Source of the DNA: Microbacterium sp. 1.5R
GTDB lineage: Bacteria; Actinomycetota; Actinomycetes; Actinomycetales; Microbacteriaceae
NCBI RefSeq assembly: GCF_007667425.1
Contig: NZ_VDRC01000002.1
Coordinates: 124,001 to 188,000, forward strand
Direction of reading: 5' to 3'
Length of the DNA stretch: 64,000 nt
Shown here: positions 39,634 through 47,083 of the stretch, one piece after another
Layout: each line of letters starts with the position of its first letter
How positions within the stretch are numbered: position 1 is the stretch's first letter
Translations under genes and position numbers: made by a program
The notes under the pieces: generated by a model
What the model was told of the DNA's origin: nothing
The model's database searches: none
Seen by the model: only the letters and a program-made list of their open reading frames with translations

Positions 39634-39681
39634 CGCCCAGCCGCCCAGCCGCCCAGCCGCCCAGCCGCCCAGCCGCCCGAC
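39634..39681. repeat. 8-bp tandem repeat (CGCCCAGC)
   Basis: Five perfect copies of CGCCCAGC (39634-39673) followed by a decayed sixth (CGCCCGAC), in the gap between the convergent tadA and CDF genes. Too short and uniform for CRISPR; a likely variable-number locus. Confidence 0.85.
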
Positions 39682-39704
39682 CGCACAGTCGGCGGCTCGG
39701 CCGT

Positions 39705-40676
39705 TCAGTCCGAGGACTTCAGCACGAAGACGTCGGTCGAGGGTTCGGGGTCGAGTGACGGGCGGTACACGTCGGGCTCGATGTAGATGACGCGTGCGAT
39801 CGGCACGGCCTCCCGGATGCGGGCTTCGATCGCGTCGATGTCGTCGGCCGCTTCTCGCAGAGGCTTGTCGGCGCTGAGGGCGATCTTGGCCGCCACCATC
39901 AGCTCGTCCGGTCCCAGGTAGAGGGTCTTCATGTGGATGATCTTCTCGATCTCGTCGCCCGCGTTGATCGCGTCGACGATCCGGTCGTGATCGGCGACCG
40001 TGGCGCCCTCGCCGATGAGCAGGCTCTTCGTCTCCACGCCGAGCACGATGGCGATGAGCACGAGCAGGGTGCCGATCATGAGCGTGCCCAGTGCGTCGAA
40101 GACCGGGTTGCCGGTGATGACCGTGAGACCGACGCCGAGCAGTGCGAAAGCCAGACCGGTCAGCGCGCCGACGTCCTCGAGCAGCACCACCGGAAGTTCG
40201 GGGGCCTTCGCCCGACGGACGAACGACACCCACGACTGTCCCTTCTCCCGCACCAGGTTGCTCTCCTTGACGGCGGTGCGGAGCGAGAACGATTCGAGCC
40301 CGATCGCGATCAGCAGCACGACGATCGGCAGCCACCACCATGTCTGGTCGAGCTCGTGCGGGTGCGTGAGCTTCTCGACGCCCTCGTAGATCGCGAACAG
40401 GCCACCGACCGAGAACAGGATGATCGACACGACGAACGCGTACACGTAGCGCTCGCGCCCGTACCCGAACGGGTGGGCGCGGTCGGCCTCGCGCTTCGCC
40501 TTGCGGCCGCCGAGCATCAGGAGCAGCTGGTTGCCGGAATCGGCGACGGAGTGGATCGCCTCGGCGAGCATTGACGCCGAGCCCGAGAGCGCCCACGCGA
40601 GGAACTTGGCCAGGGCGATGCCCAGGTTCGCCAGGAACGCCGCGATGATCGCCTTGCTGCCGCCGGAAGCACTCAT
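39705..40676 (-). CDS. Cation diffusion facilitator family transporter
   Basis: A 323-residue antiporter-type membrane protein exporting divalent metal ions such as Zn2+ or Mn2+ in known relatives. About six hydrophobic segments fill residues 8-215; ASMLAEAIHSVADSGNQ on helix 2 holds the site-A metal residues (His/Asp), and EDVGALTGLAF on helix 5 a second pair. A soluble C-terminal ferredoxin-like domain (DEIEKIIHMKTLYLGPDEL) follows. The long loop between helices 3 and 5 (FSLRTAVKES) marks the FieF/ZitB-unlike subgroup common in actinobacteria. Metal not determined. Confidence 0.87.
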   Translation of the reverse strand: MSASGGSKAIIAAFLANLGIALAKFLAWALSGSASMLAEAIHSVADSGNQLLLMLGGRKAKREADRAHPFGYGRERYVYAFVVSIILFSVGGLFAIYEGVEKLTHPHELDQTWWWLPIVVLLIAIGLESFSLRTAVKESNLVREKGQSWVSFVRRAKAPELPVVLLEDVGALTGLAFALLGVGLTVITGNPVFDALGTLMIGTLLVLIAIVLGVETKSLLIGEGATVADHDRIVDAINAGDEIEKIIHMKTLYLGPDELMVAAKIALSADKPLREAADDIDAIEARIREAVPIARVIYIEPDVYRPSLDPEPSTDVFVLKSSD

Positions 40677-40688
40677 GGTCCGAGTCTA
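40677..40688 (-). promoter_or_regulatory. Leaderless -10 element of the CDF transporter gene
   Basis: TAGACT (40688-40683) stands six bases before ATG 40676. Confidence 0.55.
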
Positions 40689-40724
40689 GAACCGCCCTCG
40701 AGAGGATGCCGGGTGCGCCCGCCG

Positions 40725-40736
40725 TAGGATGACGGC
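40725..40736 (+). promoter_or_regulatory. Leaderless -10 element of proC
   Basis: TAGGAT (40725-40730) stands six bases before ATG 40737. Confidence 0.55.
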
Positions 40737-41576
40737 ATGGCTGACTCTCTTCCCTCGCTCGCATTCGTCGGTGCCGGATCGATGGGGGGAGCGATCCTCC
40801 GCGGGGTGGTCGCCTCCGGCATCCGCGTCGACGGTGGGATCACCGCCACGAACCGCACCGCTGAGAAGGCCGCCGCGCTCGCCGATCTCGAGGGCGTCAC
40901 GAGCATCGCCCTGTCCGAGCAGCCCGAGGGCAACGCCGCCGCGGTCTCGAATGCGCGCATCGTGCTCGTAGGCGTCAAGCCCGCAATGGTGCCCGACCTC
41001 CTGCGCGACATCCGGCCCTCGCTCGCCGGCGACGCGATCGTCGTGAGCCTCGCTGCGGGCGTGACCCTCGCGACGTTCGCCGAGGGCCTGGGCGCCGACG
41101 CCCGTGTCATCCGATCGATGCCGAACACTCCGGCCACCGTCGGCAAGGCGGTCACCGGTCTCGCCGCCGGCAGCGGGGCATCCGACGATGACCTCGCACT
41201 CGTCCGTCGCCTGTTCGAGACCGTCGGTGCCGTGGTCGAGGTGCCGGAGACGCAGATTGACGCGCTGTCGACCATCTCGGGCTCGGGTCCTGCCTACGTC
41301 TTCCTGCTCATCGAAGAGCTCACGAAGGCCGCCGAGGGCATGGGCTTCGACCGGGCCGACGCGCGACTCATGGCCGAGCAGACGTTCATCGGCGCGACCG
41401 CGCTGCTCGACGCCTCGGGGGAGGAGCCCGCGGAGTTGCGCCGTCGCGTCACGAGCCCGAAGGGCACGACGGAGCGCGCGGTCGCCGTGCTGCAGGACGC
41501 ACACCTCGACCGCACGTTCGCCGAGGCCGCAGCCGCCGCGCTCGCGCGCGCGAAGGAGCTCGCCGCGGGCTCGTGA
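40737..41576 (+). CDS. proC: Pyrroline-5-carboxylate reductase
   Basis: Last enzyme of proline synthesis: NADPH-dependent reduction of pyrroline-5-carboxylate. 279 residues. The Rossmann motif FVGAGSMGGAI opens the protein, VGVKPAMVPDLL follows, and the catalytic/substrate region is STISGSGPAYVF then ALLDASGEEPAELRRRVTSPKGTT, the family's C-terminal signature. In mycobacteria proC is close to the same short HTH and bS22 genes found here at 45539 and 45871. Confidence 0.95.
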   Translation: MADSLPSLAFVGAGSMGGAILRGVVASGIRVDGGITATNRTAEKAAALADLEGVTSIALSEQPEGNAAAVSNARIVLVGVKPAMVPDLLRDIRPSLAGDAIVVSLAAGVTLATFAEGLGADARVIRSMPNTPATVGKAVTGLAAGSGASDDDLALVRRLFETVGAVVEVPETQIDALSTISGSGPAYVFLLIEELTKAAEGMGFDRADARLMAEQTFIGATALLDASGEEPAELRRRVTSPKGTTERAVAVLQDAHLDRTFAEAAAAALARAKELAAGS

Positions 41577-41615
41577 CCTCGCGCCGCAGAGCGACGGGCT
41601 CGTGAGAGCTCGGGG

Positions 41616-42287
41616 TCAGCGGTCGAGCGCCGCGAACCGCTCGATGTCGCTGTTGGTGCCGGACACGATGATGAGGTCGTGGTTCGTGACGATGGTGTTC
41701 GCCTCGGCGTAGCGGAACGGCTTGCCGGGGCTCTTCACGCCGACGACCGTCACCTTGTACTTGCTCCGCACGCCCGATTCGTTGAGGCCGACCCCGCGGA
41801 TGAACTTCGGCGGGTACATCTTCGCGAGCACGAAGTCGTCGTCGAAGCGGATGAAATCCAGCATCCGACCCGAGACGAGGTGCGCGACGCGCTCGCCGGC
41901 CTCGCGCTCGGGATAGATCACGTGGTTGGCGCCGACGCGGGCGAGGATCTTGCCGTGCGACTGCGACACGGCCTTCGCCCAGATCTGCGGCACCTTGAGG
42001 TCGACGAGGTTCGCGGTGATGAGCACCGACGCCTCGATCGACGATCCGACGGCCACGACCGCGACCTGGAAGTCCTGGGCGCCGATCTGGCGGAGCGCGT
42101 CGATGTTCTTGGCGTCGGCTTGCACGGTGTGCGTGACCCGGTCGGACCACTTCTGCACGAGCTCGAGATTGTCGTCGATGGCGAGCACCTCGCGGTCGAG
42201 GCGGTCGAGCTCGCCCGCGCAGGCGGCACCGAACCGGCCGAGACCGATGACGAGGACGGGAGCGTCGCCCCGGAGGACTTCAACCAA
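41616..42287 (-). CDS. TrkA/KtrA-type potassium uptake regulatory subunit
   Basis: Cytoplasmic gating subunit of a Trk/Ktr potassium channel, 223 residues: an RCK Rossmann domain (VLVIGLGRFGAACAGEL; acidic ribose ligand in LAIDDN) then an RCK_C domain (residues about 140-220). The start is TTG 42287, the only choice near the ribosome site GGAAAGG, and it overlaps the trkH stop by eight bases (TTGGTTGA). The single RCK plus RCK_C layout fits KtrA/KtrC rather than the double-length TrkA of E. coli. Confidence 0.88.
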   Translation of the reverse strand: MVEVLRGDAPVLVIGLGRFGAACAGELDRLDREVLAIDDNLELVQKWSDRVTHTVQADAKNIDALRQIGAQDFQVAVVAVGSSIEASVLITANLVDLKVPQIWAKAVSQSHGKILARVGANHVIYPEREAGERVAHLVSGRMLDFIRFDDDFVLAKMYPPKFIRGVGLNESGVRSKYKVTVVGVKSPGKPFRYAEANTIVTNHDLIIVSGTNSDIERFAALDR

Positions 42288-43710
42288 CGATCGGCCTTTC
42301 CACGGGCAGTGAGTAGTACTGCGTTCGCGATGTCGCGGCGACGGCCGCGGCGAGTGTCACTGTACCAACGCGCCCCATGAAGATGGTGGCCGCGAGCACA
42401 TAGGCGCCGGCATCGGGCAGCTCGGCGGTGAGTCCCGACGAGAGCCCGACCGTGGCGAAGGCGGAGATCACGTCGAAGAGGACGTGACTGATGTCGGCCT
42501 TGGTGATCTGCGCGATCACGATCGTCGACAGCGCCACGATCGTCGCGCCCCAGGCGACGACGCTGAGAGCGACGCGCTGCACGTCGCTCGGGATGCGGCG
42601 TCCGAACGCCTCGACCGACTGGCGGCCCTTGGCCTCCGACCACACGGCGATGGCGAGCACGGCGAGGGTCGTCACCTTGATGCCGCCGGCGGTGGATGCC
42701 GAGCCGCCGCCGACGAACATGAGCATGCTCGCGGCGAGCAGCGAGGAGCCGTTCATGTCGTCGATCTCGATCACGCTGAACCCGCCTGATCGCGTCATCG
42801 CCGACAGGAAGAACGCCTGGAACGTCGTGTCCGCGGCATCCATCGATCCGAAGGTCTTCGGGTTGTTGTATTCGAGCACGAGGAAGACGGCGGCGCCGAG
42901 CACGAAGAGCAGCACGGTCGTCACGAGGGTGAGCTTGGTGTGCAACGACCACTTCTGCACGTGCCAGACGTGCTTGGCGAGCGTGTAGATGACGGGGAAG
43001 CCGATGCTGCCGAGGAACACGCCGACCATGAGCAGCGACAGCACGAGGTAGTCGTCGGCGAACACCGCCACGCCGCCCGCGTTGGGGGCGAAGCCGGTGT
43101 TCGTGAACGCCATGGCGGAGAAGTACGGAGCCTCCCACAGGGCGGCGATGGGGTCGACGCCGGCCATCACGAGCGCCGGGTAGAGCAGCACGGCGAGCGC
43201 GCCCTCGATGATGAGGGCGGACACGGCGACGGTCGTCAGCAGCTGGCCGACCTCGCCGAGACGAACGGTCTGGCTCTCGTTGACCACGCCGCCGTGCGCG
43301 CGCAGTGGATTGGTGTCGCCGGCGGCGAGCAGCTTGGCTCGGAGTCCGAGACGCTTCGAGATCAGCATGCCCATCAGCGAGGCCAGCGTCAGCACACCGA
43401 GCGCGCCGATGTTGACGCCGATGAAGATCAGCACGTGCCCGAACGGCGACCAATGGGTCGCCATGTCGACCGTCGCCAGGCCGGTCACGCAGATCGTGGA
43501 GACCGCGGTGAACAGGGCGTCGGCGAGCGGGGTGACCGTGCGCGACGCCGAGGCGATCGGCAGCGACAGCAGCACGGTGAAGACCAGGATGAGCAGGGCG
43601 AAGATCACGATCGCGAAGCGCGAGGGCGACGACGTGATGATGTGCTTGCCCCACGACGCGGCGGTCTTGAGTCGAAGGCCGGGGGACGACGCCGACACGA
43701 TGCCCGACAT
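42280..43710 (-). CDS. TrkH/KtrB-type potassium channel subunit
   Basis: Membrane subunit for K+ uptake, 476 residues with four membrane-pore-membrane repeats. The filter-like stretches TAVSTICVTGLATVD, FSAMAFTNTGFAPN, LSAMTRSGGFSVIE and SAFATVGLSSGLT each carry the conserved glycine. I start it at ATG 43710, where AAGGGGG precedes, instead of 43776, because a TACCAT -10 (43780-43775) overlaps that earlier ATG. Coupled to the RCK gene downstream. The ArsR gene is divergent and could regulate it, which is inference. Confidence 0.88.
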   Translation of the reverse strand: MSGIVSASSPGLRLKTAASWGKHIITSSPSRFAIVIFALLILVFTVLLSLPIASASRTVTPLADALFTAVSTICVTGLATVDMATHWSPFGHVLIFIGVNIGALGVLTLASLMGMLISKRLGLRAKLLAAGDTNPLRAHGGVVNESQTVRLGEVGQLLTTVAVSALIIEGALAVLLYPALVMAGVDPIAALWEAPYFSAMAFTNTGFAPNAGGVAVFADDYLVLSLLMVGVFLGSIGFPVIYTLAKHVWHVQKWSLHTKLTLVTTVLLFVLGAAVFLVLEYNNPKTFGSMDAADTTFQAFFLSAMTRSGGFSVIEIDDMNGSSLLAASMLMFVGGGSASTAGGIKVTTLAVLAIAVWSEAKGRQSVEAFGRRIPSDVQRVALSVVAWGATIVALSTIVIAQITKADISHVLFDVISAFATVGLSSGLTAELPDAGAYVLAATIFMGRVGTVTLAAAVAATSRTQYYSLPVERPIVG

Positions 43711-43798
43711 CGCGTCCCCCTTCGTCTCTCTGCCGCAACGGCGGCGCCACGGCGGCGGTCGCCGAGCCTTCGTCATGGTACTCCGTGCCGGGGACGAC

Positions 43799-43810
43799 TA
43801 CCCTGATCTC
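43799..43810 (+). promoter_or_regulatory. Leaderless -10 element of the ArsR gene
   Basis: TACCCT (43799-43804) stands six bases before ATG 43811. Confidence 0.55.
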
Positions 43811-44227
43811 ATGACCGACATCTTCGACGTGATCGCAGACGGCACGAGGCGAGACATCCTCCAGCTCCTCCTGCGTCGCACCGCTGAGGGGGATGCCGGA
43901 ACGAGCGTGAGCCAGATCGTCGCCGACCTCGGCATCAGCCAGCCCACGGTGTCGAAGCACCTCAAGGTGCTGCGGGAGGCGGAGCTCGTGAGCGTGAGGG
44001 AAGACGGTCAGCGCCGTTTCTACAGCCTCGCGGTGGAACCGCTCGAGGTCGTGGACGACTGGCTGGTGCCGTTCCTCGTCGACGCCTACGGCGACGACGC
44101 GCCCGACATCGACTACCCGGGCCAGCCGCTCCCCGATGGGGCGGCGCATGCGGCCGAGGTCGTCGGTCGTGCCGCGGCGTCCGCGAAGCACGTCGTGACT
44201 GCGGCGCTGAAGCGCTTCGGCACCTGA
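43811..44227 (+). CDS. ArsR-family transcriptional regulator
   Basis: A 138-residue winged helix-turn-helix repressor: FDVIADGTRRDILQLLLRR, SQIVADLGISQPTVSKHLKVL and REDGQRRFYSL are typical. It contains no cysteine, so it is not a thiol metal sensor; members of this type often respond to other signals. The C-terminal tail (residues 90-138) is longer than usual and Ala-rich. The start is set by the leaderless promoter. Its stop is directly followed by an 18-bp tandem repeat. Confidence 0.87.
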   Translation: MTDIFDVIADGTRRDILQLLLRRTAEGDAGTSVSQIVADLGISQPTVSKHLKVLREAELVSVREDGQRRFYSLAVEPLEVVDDWLVPFLVDAYGDDAPDIDYPGQPLPDGAAHAAEVVGRAAASAKHVVTAALKRFGT

Positions 44228-44296
44228 CCGCCGGACGCAGGCTGTCCGCCGGACGCAGGCTGTCCGCCGGACGCAGGCTGTCCGCCGGACGCAGGC
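44228..44296. repeat. 18-bp tandem repeat after the ArsR gene
   Basis: Three perfect copies of CCGCCGGACGCAGGCTGT (44228-44245, 44246-44263, 44264-44281) and a 15-base fourth, starting the base after the ArsR stop. At the junctions each unit forms the small palindrome GTCC-GCC-GGAC. Confidence 0.9.
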
Positions 44297-44536
44297 CGCC
44301 CCCGGCGACAGGGGGGGGGCATGTCGTCGGGGGCGGAGCCGCGGGCCCCATACCCGCGTGGGCCGGAAAGGTGCCTGTCCGAGCCGTGCGACCAGAGTGG
44401 CAGGCGGGGCTGGATGGTTCCGGGGCGGCCGCTATGTCTCCGCTGAACCCACGGCCGGCGCCCCACTGGTGCCGATGCGAGCGGGGCGGGACGCCCGGAG
44501 ACATGAGGGGCCCGGTGGGTGCGCCATGATGAGGGC
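44297..44536. other. Gene-free spacer with a nine-G run
   Basis: No open frame here looks coding. It contains a run of nine G (44311-44319) and scattered G-tracts that could form structure. Just before the next gene CATGAT (44525-44530) stands six bases from ATG 44537 and may be its -10. Confidence 0.5.
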
Positions 44537-45463
44537 ATGACGCGACCTGCCGAATACCGGGCTCATTTCGACTTCTCCCTGTCGTTCGCGAACGGAGGGG
44601 GAATGACCGGCGAGGGCTTCCGCCTCGACGTTCCCTCTGCCGGTGTCGGCCACGATGAGGTCGCCGCGTTGCTCACTCGCCACCTCGGGCTCGCGCTGGT
44701 GCAGGACGTCGAGCTCCGCGGGCTCACGGTCGTCGAAGAGCCGCATCGTGGGTCGCGGGGTGCGGAGCCGGCAGCGCCGTTGGCGCAGCGAGTCATCGAT
44801 CTCAGCCACACGATCGACGCGGGGATGGTGACCTACCCCGGGTTGCCCGTACCCGTCATCACCCCGCACCTCACTCGCGAGGATTCGCGCGGCAAGTACG
44901 CCGAGGGCACCGAGTTCGCGATGGACATCATCACAATGATCGGCAACACCGGGACGTACCTGGACGCTCCCTTCCACCGGTACGCGGACGGTGGCGATCT
45001 CGCTGCTCTCGACCTCGAGACTCTCGTCGACCTGCGGGCGGAGGTCTTCCATCTGCACGACGCCTGGACGTCGGAGCGGCGCGGGATCGGGGCGGTCACG
45101 ATGGGCGACCGCGAGCTCGCGGGGTCGGCCGTGCTGCTCGATACCGGGTGGAGCCGTCATTTCGGGACTCCTGCTTACGGGCGAGGTGCTCCGTTCCTCA
45201 CGGAGGACGGCGCGCGGTATCTCGTGGATGCGGGCGTCGCGCTCGTCGGCATCGACTCGCTCAACATCGACGACACGGAGAGCGGGGGGCACCGGCCAGC
45301 GCACAGCATCCTTCTCGCGGCGGGCGTCCACGTCGTCGAGCACCTGACGAACCTGGCTGCGGTGCCGGCGCGTGGTGCGCGGTTCACGGCCGCGCCGCCG
45401 GCCGTCCGACGCTTCGGGACGTTCCCGGTGCGGGCCTTCGCACTCGTCGGTTCCGGTTCCTGA
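44537..45463 (+). CDS. Cyclase-family (kynurenine formamidase-like) protein with extra N-terminal domain
   Basis: 308 residues in two parts. Residues 1-75 form a small separate domain (AHFDFSLSFANGGGMTGEGF) that I cannot name. Residues 85-305 are a putative cyclase/KynB-like fold beginning RVIDLSHTIDAGMVTYPG. In the metal motif normally HxGTHxDxxxH, this protein reads NTGTYLDAPFH: D143 and H147 remain, but N137 and Y141 replace two His ligands. Related cyclase proteins with GTYLD occur, so activity may persist with an altered site. ATG 44537 is preferred over GTG 44519 because of the -10-like CATGAT. Confidence 0.75.
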   Translation: MTRPAEYRAHFDFSLSFANGGGMTGEGFRLDVPSAGVGHDEVAALLTRHLGLALVQDVELRGLTVVEEPHRGSRGAEPAAPLAQRVIDLSHTIDAGMVTYPGLPVPVITPHLTREDSRGKYAEGTEFAMDIITMIGNTGTYLDAPFHRYADGGDLAALDLETLVDLRAEVFHLHDAWTSERRGIGAVTMGDRELAGSAVLLDTGWSRHFGTPAYGRGAPFLTEDGARYLVDAGVALVGIDSLNIDDTESGGHRPAHSILLAAGVHVVEHLTNLAAVPARGARFTAAPPAVRRFGTFPVRAFALVGSGS

Positions 45464-45481
45464 TCACACGAGTCACACGGG

Positions 45482-45511
45482 TTTACACGCGTCCCACCAA
45501 GCCCATAGAGT
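45482..45511 (+). promoter_or_regulatory. Promoter of the short HTH gene
   Basis: TTTACA (45482-45487), 18-bp spacer, TAGAGT (45506-45511). Transcription would start near 45518, before the ribosome site AAAGGGG and ATG 45539. Confidence 0.6.
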
Positions 45512-45538
45512 GTGCACATCGAGAAAGGGGTACGTGGG

Positions 45539-45730
45539 ATGCCCGAAGTGCCTGATGTCCGGTTCCTGACGGTGGCCGAGGTCGCCGAACTGATGCGAGT
45601 GTCGAAGATGACCGTGTATCGGATGGTGCACGCTGGGGAGCTGCCAGCCATCCGCTTCGGTCGCAGTTTCCGCGTTCCCGAGTCCGCCGTCGCCGACGCG
45701 CTCCAGCGCCCCGTCTCCGACGTAGGCTGA
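45539..45730 (+). CDS. Short excisionase/BldC-like helix-turn-helix protein
   Basis: A 63-residue DNA-binding protein made of one MerR-like winged helix: FLTVAEVAELMRVSKMTVYR, then ELPAIRFGRSFRVPESAV. This matches a conserved actinobacterial protein encoded beside bS22 (Rv0500A in M. tuberculosis, by memory). Phage excisionases and BldC share the fold. ATG 45539 is chosen over GTG 45512 because the promoter -10 overlaps the latter. The bS22 gene follows 140 bp downstream. Confidence 0.85.
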   Translation: MPEVPDVRFLTVAEVAELMRVSKMTVYRMVHAGELPAIRFGRSFRVPESAVADALQRPVSDVG

Positions 45731-45780
45731 GCGTCCCGCTCCGTCCATGTCCGTCGGGTGACGGAGTGGGCCGTGGGATT

Positions 45781-45789
45781 TGCTAGACT
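45781..45789 (+). promoter_or_regulatory. Extended -10 promoter before the bS22 gene
   Basis: TGCTAGACT (45781-45789) is an extended -10 with no strong -35. A T7 tract (45801-45807) lies in the resulting leader. Confidence 0.45.
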
Positions 45790-45870
45790 GCTCCGAGGCA
45801 TTTTTTTCCATGCCCGTACCCGGGTGTCCGTGACCGTGCGACACCCAGCCCCTGACGTAGTGAGGTTCCC

Positions 45871-45969
45871 GTGGGTTCTGTCATCAAGAAGCGCCGCAAG
45901 CGCATGGCGAAGAAGAAGCACCGCAAGCTGCTTCGCAAGACTCGCCACCAGCGCCGCAACAAGAAGTAA
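45871..45969 (+). CDS. Small ribosomal protein bS22 (AURKAIP1/COX24-domain)
   Basis: A 32-residue, extremely basic protein read from GTG 45871: MGSVIKKRRKRMAKKKHRK and then further Arg/Lys to Asn-Lys-Lys. It is the counterpart of the AURKAIP1/COX24-domain protein found as bS22 in the mycobacterial 30S ribosome, where it lies at the decoding/helix-44 side. TGAGG stands five bases before the start. It is too short for usual gene finders. Context beside the short HTH gene is conserved. Confidence 0.9.
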   Translation: MGSVIKKRRKRMAKKKHRKLLRKTRHQRRNKK

Positions 45970-46051
45970 GCGGCCAGACACTGAGCGCCTGTCTTCGGAC
46001 GGGCGCTTCGTGTCTCCGCCCCAGGTTTCGCCCCGACGTCGAGGAGTCCCC

Positions 46052-46354
46052 ATGAAGTCGATCACCGTCACCGAGCTCTCCGAGCGGTCCGACACCCCGC
46101 TCATCGATGTGCGCGAGGCCCACGAGTTCGCCGCAGGGCATGTTCCCGGTGCCGTCAACATCCCGATGTCCGAGATCGGCAACCGCCTGGAGGAGCTCCC
46201 GGCCGAGTCGTTCGACGTCATCTGTCAGGCAGGCGGTCGCTCGGCCCGCGTCGTCGAGGCCCTCGAGGCCCGTGGATACGACGCGACCAACGTCGAGGGC
46301 GGGACCGGAGAGTGGATCGCGCAGGGCCGCGAGGTCGAGGTGCCGTCGGCGTGA
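46052..46354 (+). CDS. Rhodanese-domain protein
   Basis: Single rhodanese domain of 100 residues for sulfur transfer. DVREAHEFAAGHVPGAVNIP is the CH2A region, the active loop is CQAGGRS with the persulfide cysteine C58, and the end is GGTGEWIAQG. GAGGAG precedes ATG 46052. It overlaps the glutaredoxin-like gene by GTGA, so the thiol/sulfur pair is made together. Confidence 0.9.
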   Translation: MKSITVTELSERSDTPLIDVREAHEFAAGHVPGAVNIPMSEIGNRLEELPAESFDVICQAGGRSARVVEALEARGYDATNVEGGTGEWIAQGREVEVPSA

Positions 46355-46647
46355 CCACGCTGACCCTGATCGGCAAGCCCGACTGTCATCTCTGCGACGT
46401 CGCATCCGAGATCATCGATGCCGTCGTCGCCGATCTGCCGGATGCCGCTGCCGAGAGCATCGAGATCGTCGAGGCCTCGATCAACGACGATCCCGCACTC
46501 TACGAACTGTGGTGGGAGAAGATCCCTGTCGTGCTCATCGACGGTGAACTGCACGCACACTGGCGCCTCTCGGCGGACCGGCTGCGCGAGGCGCTCGAGA
46601 CGGCTGTCGTCCGCGACACCGAGAACCCTCTGAAGGAGACACGATGA
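46351..46647 (+). CDS. Glutaredoxin-like (DUF836) protein
   Basis: A 98-residue thioredoxin-fold protein with LTLIGKPDCHLCDVASEII; CHLC near residues 9-12 is the redox pair. EKIPVVLIDGEL supplies the cis-proline. It belongs to the DUF836 glutaredoxin-like group. The start is GTG 46351, overlapping the rhodanese stop; the stop overlaps the next ATG. A role with the rhodanese in cytoplasmic thiol or sulfur chemistry is inferred. Confidence 0.87.
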   Translation: MTTLTLIGKPDCHLCDVASEIIDAVVADLPDAAAESIEIVEASINDDPALYELWWEKIPVVLIDGELHAHWRLSADRLREALETAVVRDTENPLKETR

Positions 46648-46946
46648 CCATCCGCCACGTCGTGAGCTGGAAGCTCGCCGCAGATGACGCCGAGGTCCGC
46701 GCAGAACATGCCGCCGAGGTCGCGCGCAGACTCCTCGCGCTCGACGGGGTCGTGACGCAGATCCTGTCGATCTCCGCCGGTGCGAACGTCGCCTACCCCG
46801 ATGCGAACTGGGACGTGACCGTCGTCGCCGACTTCGCATCGATCGCCGCGCTCGAGGAGTACCAGGTTCACCCGGCCCATGAGCAGGTCGTCGCGTACGT
46901 CCGCTCCGTCGTGTCCGGACGCGTGGCCGTCGACTTCGAGATCTGA
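46644..46946 (+). CDS. Dabb (stress-responsive A/B barrel) protein
   Basis: A 100-residue alpha/beta barrel protein: IRHVVSWKLA at the start, ISAGANVAYPDANWDVTVVADF in the middle and the family-typical YQVHPAHEQVVAYV near the end. Members are dimers with varied small roles, mostly unknown. ATGA overlap with the glutaredoxin-like gene makes this a coupled three-gene run. Confidence 0.87.
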   Translation: MTIRHVVSWKLAADDAEVRAEHAAEVARRLLALDGVVTQILSISAGANVAYPDANWDVTVVADFASIAALEEYQVHPAHEQVVAYVRSVVSGRVAVDFEI

Positions 46947-46967
46947 CCCGGGGCCTTCGCGGCCTTT

Positions 46968-46983
46968 GCAACACAAACGTAAT
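46968..46983. promoter_or_regulatory. Candidate GlnR-type box
   Basis: GCAAC-ACAAAC-GTAAT resembles the GlnR half-sites AC-N6-GNAAY known from other actinobacteria. It lies about 100 bases before a polar amino-acid importer, a usual GlnR target. A single AT-rich patch in this G+C-rich DNA; speculative. Confidence 0.3.
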
Positions 46984-47083
46984 GCGCCGAGAGCCCCGCC
47001 GTTCTGTCGAGCCGCATCGCCCGTGTTTAGATGTTCTCCTACCCGTCCGTGGGCACTCGGCCCTCGTCCCATCAGGAGCTGAC

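Noticed and set aside
39634..39681. Possible CRISPR array
   Set aside because: Units are 8 bp with no spacers; also no cas genes. The 18-bp array at 44228 is rejected for the same reason.
44358..44540. Small open frame in the spacer before the cyclase gene
   Set aside because: No ribosome site, low-complexity translation and no conserved features; likely chance.
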